NCBI GenBank assembly: GCA_001600615.1
Contig: BCKK01000006.1
Span: 992,001 to 1,056,000, forward strand
Length of the DNA: 64,000 nucleotides
Direction: 5' to 3'
DNA from: Dioszegia crocea
Taxonomy: Eukaryota; Basidiomycota; Tremellomycetes; Tremellales; Bulleribasidiaceae
A program made the position numbers and the translations under genes. Each line of letters begins with the position of its first letter. The first letter of the stretch is position 1. Shown piece by piece: positions 22,858 to 32,100 of this stretch. The notes under the pieces were generated by a model, which was given only the letters and a program-made list of their open reading frames with translations, did not search any database and was not told the DNA's origin.

Positions 22858-24414
22858 TCATTTTCGTCTTCTAGCCCCAACCTCCTCGCGCGTAAAATCC
22901 CGCTTACACTGCAAGCCCTTCAACACCTCTGGCACATGTACACTGCCGCTACCCACACCCAGACTCTCAACGCCTGACGGCGTTCCAGGTACACTCCCTC
23001 CTTTACTAATAGATGACGGAGTGCTCTCTCCGCTCACTGACCGCCCTACATCAACGTGTGATCCTGCCTTCCCATCGCACTCAACTTCCGTCTCATCTTC
23101 GTCTTCTCCATCCGACCGGACATCCTCCGCACCCTGTCCTTGCACTACCCGAACTGCCACCCGGCATGCGAGGTAGAACCAGGCGCTAGCCAGGCCCAAC
23201 AGGACGATTTCCATACCGATGAAGACATTCAGGGAGCCGGCGGTCATGTAGTACTCCGAGGCCGGATCCCAGAGATAGGTGTTCAGTCGAGGGGCATCGA
23301 CCCAGGCTGTGTAGATCATATAGGCGAGACCTATTTGGCGGGTGAGGAGCCATGAGATGAGGAAGAGGACAAAAGTGGCGTCGCAGATGGTTACGAAGGA
23401 GAGATATCGCGCCATTTTGGCAAGCTGAGAAGTGAGCTTAGGTCCTATAGCAATACCGATCCGCTCCGTTCTGTGCCTGATCTTCAGACTCGCATCACCT
23501 TCCTGCGCTCTTTGAAGTTGCTCCGCTGATCCCATAGATCCAGAATCAACATTTTCCGTCTGAACGCCTGGACTTATGTTATGACCGGTCTCTGCCTACA
23601 CCGTCGCATAGATCGCAAAAACTCCAACGTCGGTCCGAACGCAAACTCACTGGTAGTAGGATATCACAAAAGTCCATCAAGACATGCAGTACCGTCCCCA
23701 CTCTCGTAAAGTTCGCCACGTAGCTGCCCACCACCAGCGCAATCGTCAAGACGTGATGCGAAAACATCTGCCAGTGATCATGTCGCCTTTTTTCCGTGTT
23801 GAGTACGTAGATTTGGTGAAACCACCATCCGAGCTGAGCGAGATAGTAGAATTTGGTGAGTTGAGGTATGGGGGTATTGGGATATGTGCCCCATAACGAG
23901 GTTGGAGAGAGTGGGGATGGGAGTAGGGAGAGAATGTACTACGTAGATGAGCTTAAAACTTATTTCAACCCTATTCGGAATCCAAACTTACAGTGCCCAG
24001 ACTCCACGAACAGGTACAATACAGAAAGCTCCATCCCTGCTCTGCAAATCTCTGCACGACATGTTCACGCCTTTTCCGCTCTTTCTTCCCTTTTACGCCC
24101 GGCGGCGGTGTAGATTGCCTTGACAGATACCATCGTACGGAAGTGGCTAGCACATACCGCATAATGACCTCTCTGGCGATAGTGAATGCCAGGGCGCAGA
24201 AGAGGACGAATAAGGCGTCCGCCGGCCCTTTTCCGTACAGCGTCGGTGATGCCGACGCTGAGGATGAGGGTATTGGTTGGCGTATTGGTCGAACAGGGTA
24301 AGAGAGGAGCATGATGGATTCAAGAGCTGGCGGGAGAAGATGCCGTATGGACGACGAGGGGGATGAGGAGTTTAGAGAGGGGAAAGATGGGAAGACGGCG
24401 TAGAGCTTGCTCAT
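22858..24414 (-). CDS. Ceramide synthase (LAG1/LAC1 type, TLC domain)
   Basis: Joins a sphingoid base to fatty acyl-CoA in the ER membrane. Exons 23992-24414, 23651-23938 and 22858-23424 give 425 residues. The Lag1 motif is complete: RRHDHWQMFSHHVLTIALV with the two catalytic histidines, followed by NFTRVGTVLHVLMDFCDILLP. Several membrane helices are visible, including a pair in exon 1 after the presumed cytosolic start and others around WWFHQIYVLN and FVLFLISWLL. The C-terminus is acidic and serine-rich (SDGEDEDETEVE), as in fungal ceramide synthases regulated by casein kinase 2. Intron 2 is long for this genome (226 bases). The start at 24414 (MSKLYAVF) is preferred over an upstream in-frame ATG that would add a charged stretch unlike the family. 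Confidence 0.9.
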
Positions 24415-24952
24415 AGCGAATGGCGTGATGTGGGGAGTTAGGAATTGTACGAAGGTGTGCAGAGCTCGTGTAGCTGATGTAGAGGGCCTCCAGCTATGCT
24501 TTCGTCCGGGATTACCTAGATTGTCCAGTCGTAGTCGTGATTCGTGATCAAGGTCGGAGGTACAGCCGTACGCCGTCGCCTGAAAGATGCGGTTCTCGCA
24601 AAGGCTGGGCGACTTCTCAGCTTCGTTCCGCACGTCGTATCGAACGTTCGCGCTCGTTTTTTCGAGGAAAATCTAGGTCTGATCTATATCTAGACGTCTA
24701 GGGCGTGAGGTATGGCACAGAGTACCTCGTTATAGTCGCGGGAAGATGTGAGATGTAAGAGGTGGGTGATGAAAAGCAGCCTAAGCTAAAACGCGTCCCA
24801 TTCCCCCAGATATTTTAGCTTCCGGCGGAACGTTCCCCTCTGCCGGCAGCGTTCTTATTTGGTCCCCAAATATCTCCGTGGATGGCCAGATTTCGCCCAT
24901 AAGAGCGTATCATCACTTCCACACCTATAACACACCCATAGATACCTTCGTG
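24415..24952. promoter_or_regulatory. Divergent promoter region (ceramide synthase / U2B'')
   Basis: 538 bases between opposed starts. The half near the U2B'' gene has TTCCGGCGGAACGTT-like and GCCGGCAG-like GC-rich palindromic pieces at about 24830-24855. These are possible factor sites, not assigned. Confidence 0.45.
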
Positions 24953-26094
24953 ATGTCTGTCCCTACTCCATCTATGACGCTATACGTCACGGGTCTGGAA
25001 TCCAAGACGAAAAAACCAGGTCAGTTGTGGTTGTTTTGACGCCATTGAAGCCCTAAGCTGACGTCTGGCTAGAATTACATTCTCAGCTGTATTCGCTGTT
25101 TACACCTTATGGACGAGTGTGAGTCGCTCATCACCGGTTGCGGGGGACTCTTATACCTCGTCTATTATACTCGTGGCATGGAGTTGGGCTGAAGGGGCAG
25201 AATCGACATTATAGCGAAGAAACATCAAGGCGGTCGAGGACAGGCATTCGTTACGTTCGATGAACAAGCATCGGCAACATCAGCTATGCGAGCGCTGCAT
25301 GGCGAGCTATTCTACACGAAGGAACTAGTAAGCTATCCTTCAACTGAATGGGTCTAATACACCGAACAGGTGCAAAGCTTACCATGTAGAAAATAACATA
25401 CTCCCGCAACCCCTCAAATTCCACACTAGCACGAACAAATCCCGAAGCATCGCGCGAGGCAGCCGCAGTACGCGCTGCAAAATTGACAGTGTCAAATGCG
25501 CAGGGAGAGTATGAGCAGATGGAGAAGGATCGAGAAGCTGAGGAGGCGAAAGCGGGCAAGAGGGAATTGGACGGAGAAGATGCGGAGGATGGGCCAGCGA
25601 CCAAGAAGGCTAGAGGTGGGGATGGGGATGATGAGGAGATGGAGATTGAGATGGATATGGATGATGATGATGCGGAGGGTGAGTCTGATCTTTGGTTACC
25701 CTGGGCCGAAAGTGCGAATGTGATGCTGATGGCTTAAAAGGAGGCGACGGTAAATCTGTCATTTGCACAAATCTGCCACCAGAATGTAATGAGCAGATTC
25801 TCTCAGCGCTATATTCTGCGTAAGTCTCTCTTCCTTGAAGACCGTGGAGGAGTTCAGCCTTTGGTGTCGCGTGGCGACAGCATATATTGACAAAGTAGAT
25901 TCCCCGGTTTCTCGAAAGTTTCACTCCTCCCCTCGACCCGCTCCGTCCCCTCATCCCATCCCAAGCCTAACAAGGGCGCAAAATCTTTTGTCATCAGTTT
26001 CGAGTCGGCCGAACAGGCCAAGGCAGCGGCGACGGAGACGAAGGAGTACCTCATGCAGGATGGGTGGTTGATGACTGCCAGTGTGGATTCATAG
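24953..26094 (+). CDS. U1A/U2B''-type snRNP protein (two RRM domains)
   Basis: RNA-binding protein of the U1 or U2 snRNP. Exons 24953-25019, 25073-25118, 25201-25327, 25390-25678, 25741-25819 and 25899-26094 give 267 residues. The first RRM is at about 8-88, with RNP2 LYVTGL and RNP1 RGQAFVTF, and KKHQGGRGQ before it as in U1A/U2B''. The middle holds an acidic and basic linker (KKARGG, then a run of Asp and Glu-Met). The second RRM, about 185-267, starts VICTNLPPECNEQIL and contains KSFVISFES and a YLMQDGWLM end. Two RRMs with a linker fit both U1A and U2B''; fungi such as this may have only one protein for both roles, so I give no symbol. Confidence 0.88.
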
Positions 26095-26695
26095 TAGAGT
26101 CATGTAAATGGTGTATGGGATACTGGATGTAAAAATGGTCAATCGACGCAGAAGCTTTGCTCATCCAGTGTGAAAGACTGTTCCTGGGGTACGGATCATC
26201 AATCGATTTACGGGGGCATGGGCAATTCTCTCGGATCAGGTGTCCCTAAACGCGGGGCCACTCAGTCCAGCCTCCACTTCCTTGGCAAGCGCAGGCATAC
26301 AATGTACAGTGATGGCATAGGTGTATTCTATCTACAACGAGTCGAGACTTGTATAATATATGGGCATGAGAGTGATTTTGTTGCTCGATAGCTTGAAGCG
26401 GCATGATGAGGAGTGAATGATGAATGACCGCCCGCGCGATTTGTCGATATGTCGAATTGCAGTCTTGGTGTATATGGACAGTAGTGATTCTTGCTGGGTA
26501 TGATGATGATCGCGGGAAATTGACATAGTGTTCTTGAAGCGTACATTGAGAGCGAGAGACAGACCGAGTGAAGAGTCGAGGAGGAAATGCTTGAGGGGGC
26601 TTGTGGCGTAACGATGTGGGTCTACGTTCGATCAGCTATCGGACATCTGGGAGTCGTAGTCGCGCACTTTTTAGCTGACTCACTGAAGCTCACAT
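26095..26695. other. Convergent intergenic region
   Basis: 601 bases between two converging stops. No gene, RNA or repeat is recognised; small antisense frames around 26330-26546 look non-coding (low-complexity, no splice partner). Confidence 0.5.
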
Positions 26696-28383
26696 CTAGA
26701 AACTTGCCATACCTCCGCCTTGACTCGCCTGTCCCGGCATCTGGATATGAGGTGCTCCGCCGCCGAATTGGCTTAGCGCAGCTGCAACAGTCTGCATCTG
26801 CGCCGAGAAGTCGACAATGACCTTCCGACACGCCTCTGTACGGGTCAGCTACTGCATGCCGAAACACTGGCGAAAATTGCAGCTGGATGAAGGGGACATG
26901 CCAAACTCAAGGCGCGACTTCCGAGCGGGTAACCAGAAAGTAGCTGGTAACTCTTAGACGCACCTTGTTTCTTCTCCTCGTCTCCAATCCGCTTTGCGCC
27001 CTCCTCCAGGTCGATCCTAGCATCTTCATTCAGTTGATGAAAGAGATTGTTGACGTGCATGATTTCGTTGTATCTGTATTCAAGTCAGTTTCTGCTTCCT
27101 GCTCAGTAGGTTTTCAGACAACTCACGTAGCTTCCATCTTTGCCTCAATGAAACCTGCAAGAGTGTCAGCTTTGTGATTCCCGCCACAACACGCGTCTTC
27201 ACATCTCAACTTACCTTTCAAAAAGGGCACAATCTCCCCTTGAATCTTATCCCACTCATCCACCAGCATCTTCTTAGCATCAAACTTGACAATCTAGCGT
27301 ATCAGCTAATGATCCCAAATCGATTACGGGACAGAAAACTCACCTCGGCAGTCGGATCAAAATTCTCCGCCTTAGGCTCAACACCCATACGCCTGCCTTC
27401 CTCTCCCCCTAGATCCCAGTCCTCACGCTGTCTTTTCATCCCCGCTTGCTTGGTAAGCACCCGCCGACCCCCAATGTCTTCAATGGCGACATGCTCCTGA
27501 GCCGCCGAGTCCAATTTTGCCCGCTGAGGAGGAACAAACTGGCCCTTGGCGCGCGCGGAGGCGATGGGGTGAGGCTTACTGGGCGGAGGAGAGGAGGGAG
27601 GCTCGTAGCGAGACTGCTCTTCGGTAGGGGGAAGCGCCTGAAGACGTCAGCTGATTTCCTTCTCCCCTCCTTCCCCTTCTCAAGCGTGATTTGGCCCAGG
27701 ACCCGCAAACTCACTTGAGTAGCAGTCATAGGTGTATTTGGCTCCTCCACCTCATCCGCCATCCTCACTGATAACTGAGTCCTCAGATCCCTCCGGCGCT
27801 CAGGCTCCGCTTGCGTTGCGTGAACGTCCTCGCCGTACGCCTCCCTCTCCTCATACTCCGCCCGATAACCCCCGCCGGTATATAGCTGTAGCGCTCCTTC
27901 GTCTCCCTGCTCCCCCGAGCCGATTGGCACACCATCACCAAATAACTCTCCGCCATTCCTTCCTTCCTGCACCTCCTCGCCTTCGTACCCTTGATAAATC
28001 GCCTCATCCCGCTGATTATACTCATAATACCGTTGATCCTCCTGCGCTCCTTCCTCGCCTTGGGGCTGGAGCCTTTCAAGATCCTGCATGAACTCCTCCT
28101 CCTCACCAGCTTGCATCTCCTGCTCCTCTTGAGAGTCCGGGACGAGCGCAACATTCCCGTTTCCATCCTCGCGTTCGTCGTCAGGGTGTCTGCCGTACCG
28201 GTGCTGCTCGTCTTGGTCGTATTGTGTACTGTCGTACTGAGTGGAAAGATGATCGGGAGCTGGATGGTAGTGTGACATGTAGTTGTGGCTGTACTGATCG
28301 ACGTTGGGGTATGGGCCGTGCGCGGAAGCGTTGTGGGAGGAAGGGGGGTGGGAGAAGGAGGAAGAGCCCGAAATGTTCTGCAT
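26696..28383 (-). CDS. Unknown low-complexity and coiled-coil protein, paralog 1
   Basis: Exons 27715-28383, 27344-27637, 27215-27293, 27127-27154, 26964-27073 and 26696-26835 give 439 residues. The first half is disordered, rich in Gln, Glu, Gly, Tyr and His, with no membrane segment. The second half has a conserved part: GQFVPPQRAKL, IGGRRVL, IVKFDAKKMLVDEWDKIQGE, NLFHQLNEDARIDLEEG and CRKVIVDFSAQMQTVA, mostly helical and probably coiled coil. It is a head-to-tail duplicate of the gene at 29857-31564; exons 3, 4 and 5 have the same sizes in both (79, 28 and 110 bases). I do not recognise the family. The first half looks like a disordered region of a nuclear or RNP-related protein, but this is only a guess from composition. 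Confidence 0.8.
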
Positions 28384-28572
28384 CGTGCGTGAAGGGTTGA
28401 GCTTTGGTGATCGTAATGAGAAGTTGATAGACGAGCCTTGAGCTTGAGTACTGCGGGATGCTTATGGGAAGGGATAAGGGAAAGAAGAAGGATGAAGTAT
28501 GGAAGAGGAAGGCAAGGTTGGTTGAGGCAGGGGTGGACGGTCCGAGTGGAGGTCGGTCGTTTGATTCCGAAG

Positions 28573-28626
28573 TACTCCTTATTCAACTTTGCTATAACGC
28601 CGTAAATTGCCGTCTTTGATCTCCGG
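28573..28626 (+). repeat. Diverged direct repeat, copy 1
   Basis: Begins TACTCCTTAT, has ACGCCG in the middle and ends TCTCCGG. A similar segment with the same three anchors in the same order lies at 29318-29371. By eye about two thirds of positions match, with a one-base gap. It lies about 190 bases upstream of the paralog 1 start. Confidence 0.4.
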
Positions 28627-29150
28627 CATAGTTGCTCGGTGATCTTTTCGCGCTCGGCATACTTTCTCGGTGATGTTCTCGGTGCTCTTTCGTCAAGGAT
28701 ATTGCGTCGGGGTAGGACTTCTCCCTACACCATCCCCCGCCGCAAAGCTCGTTCTATATCCTTTGTCTCAGTTGATCGGACGACCAGCTGATCAGAACTA
28801 ATCAACAAGCGCGATCGCTTTGAGGTTTGAGGCAGCCAGGAGCCGACAGCTGATGAGCTTGGGTCTGTTTGGGTACCGTACGACTTTCTGAACTTCAATC
28901 TACTCATGCACGTCTCTGCTGGGCATTGCTGCCGTTGTGCATTTGCAGATCGATACTGACACTATTGCGTGTACCCCAGGGAGGCTGCCTCTCGAGTCAA
29001 ATCCACGTCGAACTCAAATCTGATGGTTTAGGAATCTCAGAATCTCTGACCTCTGACTCAATAGCCTGCTGAAAGTACAATTATAGCTTCGGGGTCTTGT
29101 ATGGAGACACTTCGAGTTAGCTGACATTATATTCTGCAGGTCGCGCGATC

Positions 29151-29174
29151 GACACGCCGACACGCCGACACGCC
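29151..29174 (+). repeat. Three perfect tandem copies of GACACGCC
   Basis: Unit of 8 bases repeated three times without change, inside the large gap between the two paralogs. Too short to type; it could be a factor-binding cluster or replication slippage. Confidence 0.7.
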
Positions 29175-29317
29175 TCGTTGTTGTGGTTGTCGATGAGTAG
29201 GCACATTTATGACACTCGCTGCTAGGAGGACTAGGGGCCGGGCCACGCCATCCCTCTGAAGTCGCGGTTAGAGTCTTGGTCAAGCCTAGTCCATCAAAGC
29301 TCGGGAGATTTCTGAAC

Positions 29318-29371
29318 TACTCCTTATGCCTTTTTCCATGACGCCGCAAATATCCGTGTAGTGGTCTCCGG
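29318..29371 (+). repeat. Diverged direct repeat, copy 2
   Basis: Partner of 28573-28626, with the same TACTCCTTAT, ACGCCG and TCTCCGG anchors. It is followed by a GC-rich palindromic stretch (CTCCGGCCGGAGG at about 29381-29393) absent from copy 1. Confidence 0.4.
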
Positions 29372-29856
29372 AAGAGTTCCCTCCGGCCGGAGGCCTTTTG
29401 AACCGGAAGCAGCTTTCGCGCAATGTCCCGGGATTTTACGGGGTTAAAGACACGGCGGTCCTTCACAGAACGCCCTCACACGCTGATGAGACATAAGGCT
29501 AGCTCTAGCTGCTTCAGCTTCATCCTGCTCGCAGATATCTATAGACCGCGATCTCGGACTGGCAGTACGATGCATGATTGTAGCTTATCACAGTATATAT
29601 ACAGTAAGAGCATGTTTGAATTGACTTGGCGTGATTGCGATTGTTGAGACTTGAGTTTGTGGCTTGATGATTCGTTTACACATTCGATATCTTGCAGTGG
29701 AGAGTGATGATGATGGTATCGTACAGAGAGTCGGACCGGTCGTAGTTCGATCTTGAAGAGGTGGTAGCGGAGTCATTTTCGAAGCTGTTGTGATCAGCTC
29801 TATCGCTCCGCTTGATGAAGAAGGACGAGACATAGCTTACTCTTTAGGCACTGCTA

Positions 29857-31564
29857 TCACTTGGCAGTGACGTCTCCCCCTTCCTTGACAGGAACCTCCA
29901 CAGCAGGACCACCGCCCCCAAACTGGCTGAGCACCGTCGCCACCGCCTGCATCTGCTTGGAGAAATCGACAATGACCTTTCGGCATTCCTCTAATGAGTC
30001 AGCTGATATGCTTACCCAAGCGCAATGCCCCAGCTAGCTAGCGAGACAAATTCTCGGATATGAAAGAGGGAAGCCGAAGATAGAAAAAGTTGACGAACCT
30101 TGTTTCTTCTCCTCAGCCTCAATCTTGACCACACCCTCCTCCAGGTCTTTCCTTGCATCCTCATTCAACTGGTGGAACAGGTTGCAGACATAGAAGATCT
30201 CAGTGAACCTAACATGAATTAGCTCTGAGCACCTCGCTAATGAGAATCGAGCTTTGCTTACATAGCCTGGACCTTGGTCTCGGAGTAAGCTAGGGAAGAT
30301 CAGTTATGCCCCTGTCTCTTTCGGATGACCCGACTCACTTCGCAAGAAGGGACCTATCTCTCCCTGGATCTTGTCCCACTCAGCCACCAGAACCTTCTTG
30401 GTATCAAACTTGACAATCTACAGAGTCAGCTTCTGGAGCGAATTGCGACCGGGTTAGCTTACCGGCGCAGTCGGGTCAAACTCCTCAGCTGCCGTCCTCT
30501 CATTCTCCCGCGCCGTTTTCTCCTCCTCTTCATCCTCGCTCCGAGCCCTCTTCTTGCTCTCAGTCTTCTTCATCAGGATTCGCCTTCCTCCAATCTGCTC
30601 CACCTCGACGTGCTGATGGTTGAGAGTAGCAGCAGGCTGGTTCCCAGCGAGGTCGGACAGTGGTGCCTGCTGAGGGGGACGGAACTGGCCTTGGACTTGC
30701 GCAGTGGCTATACCGGAGGGGACGTTGGGGTTACCGTTTTGGGCTTGGTGAGTGGCTTGGTAGGGTTTCGGAAATCCCTGCGGTATGATCAGCTTGAAGT
30801 CTGAGTACGACAGTATGGCAGAGCGATTGGCTCCTTCCTTCTCCCATGCCTGAAACCAAGCGGTAAGACGCTTGATCAGTTAACTCCCGGCCTCCTTCCT
30901 CCGTGCTTCCTTCCTCCCGCCTAGGTGCGCTGGCCGGCAAAAGAGAAAGGAATTTCAAACTCACTCGGATCTCTCGATTGGGATGAACGGGCTCTTCCAC
31001 CTGGTCCAGGACGTTCGCAACAGGATAAACCTCCAAGCCCCTCCTCAGCTCCTCTCCATCCTGAACAGCGTACTGGTTGACCTGAAAGGCCTCCTGCCTT
31101 TCACTCGCGGCTCCTCCATCCCAGCCATTCCTCTGCGGACCTTTGTACATGATCAATGCGCCCGCGCCGTGCTCACTCTCAGGAGTCGGGCCTCGATACC
31201 CCTCCCCTCCCTCTCGGACCCAATCCTGAGGGTAGTCATCGTAGCCTTGCTGCGTCTGTTCCCATCCCTGATCCTCGTCGTGGTGTGCCATACCATCCTG
31301 ATGCTCCCCAGCTGGCTCTCCAGGACCCGTCATGTCGCCAAAGTCCGCTTGGAAGTCGTCACCGCCTTGAGAGTTGGGTAGATAGTCCTGGTCGTCATCA
31401 CCAATGTCGATCTGATCGGGATTATGGTATGAGGGGTAGTATCCTTGATCGGCTTGAGTGGATGGAGGGTATGCCTGATAGTGGGATTGAGAGGAGTACT
31501 GAGTCTGTTGAGCCGTATCATGGGTGTGAGGGAAGGAGGAAGGAGAGGGTTGAAGGTTCGCCAT
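29857..31564 (-). CDS. Unknown low-complexity and coiled-coil protein, paralog 2
   Basis: Exons 30965-31564, 30463-30849, 30339-30417, 30262-30289, 30099-30208 and 29857-29990 give 445 residues. Exon 2 may instead begin about 70 bases further along, after an AGCTGATC branch point and CAG, without change of frame. The first 200 residues are Gln/Gly/Asp/Tyr/Pro-rich and disordered. The conserved second half matches paralog 1: GQFRPPQQAPL, IGGRRILMKK, IVKFDTKKVLVAEWDKIQGE, NLFHQLNEDARKDLEEG and CRKVIVDFSKQMQAVA. A basic patch (KKRARSEDEEE) may be a nuclear localisation signal, which paralog 1 keeps only weakly (KRQRED). Function unknown. Confidence 0.8.
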
Positions 31565-32100
31565 TCTGGGTTACCGATATGATTGTGTCGGAAGAGTGAT
31601 GGACGAAGCTGGAGGGACTGTCCTGATTTTGGCTGAGTACGGACTGATTCGACGATGAGAGTGTAGGTGTGGCGAGAGTGATGGGTGACACAAGAGAAGG
31701 AAGAAGGGAGGTTGACGAAGCTAAAGCTCAGTAGTGGAAGGTGGTGGAGGACGCGGATAATCGATAAGGCCTGACAGGTATATCCGAAATTCTCGAATTA
31801 TATTCCCGCAGATTCCCGCCTCGGCCAACCACCAACCACCAACCACCAACCACCAGCCACCAGCCACCAGCCACCAACCTCCAGCCCGCAACCACCAGCC
31901 ACCGACCACCGACCACCAACTCCCAATGTTCCGGAGAATTGCGGCTTTATGCACGATACGACAGGCATTTCAAAAGAGCCAAATGGCGAGAACTCCTCCA
32001 TTCGCCAAACGTATACTACCGAAACGCTCATGACGCACAATGCACTGCTTCTCCATACCGATTAATCACGCAGTCCCACCTGCATATCACTAGATCGCCT
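31565..32100. other. Intergenic region with minisatellite
   Basis: 536 bases between the start of paralog 2 and the stop of cysteinyl-tRNA synthetase. It holds the promoter of paralog 2, the synthetase terminator and the 7-base tandem repeat listed separately. Confidence 0.55.
31825..31922. repeat. 7-base tandem repeat (about 14 units of CCAACCA)
   Basis: Fourteen units of 7 bases: four perfect CCAACCA, then three CCAGCCA, then mixed variants with CCGACCA near the end. The graded order suggests slippage followed by mutation. It lies about 260 bases upstream of the paralog 2 start. It does not resemble fungal telomere repeats such as TTAGGG types. Confidence 0.9.

Larger units (their letters stand above)
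28384..29856. other. Intergenic region between the two paralogs
   Basis: 1473 bases, the largest gap in the window, holding the promoter of paralog 1 and the terminator of paralog 2. It contains a triple 8-base repeat (29151-29174) and two diverged copies of a segment of about 55 bases (28573-28626 and 29318-29371), listed separately. No open frame with protein character is seen. It may hold decayed DNA from the duplication that made the paralogs. Confidence 0.5.

Noticed and set aside
31825..31922. 7-base repeat as CRISPR or telomere tract
   Set aside because: Units are contiguous without spacers and the unit does not match telomere repeats; this is eukaryotic nuclear DNA.
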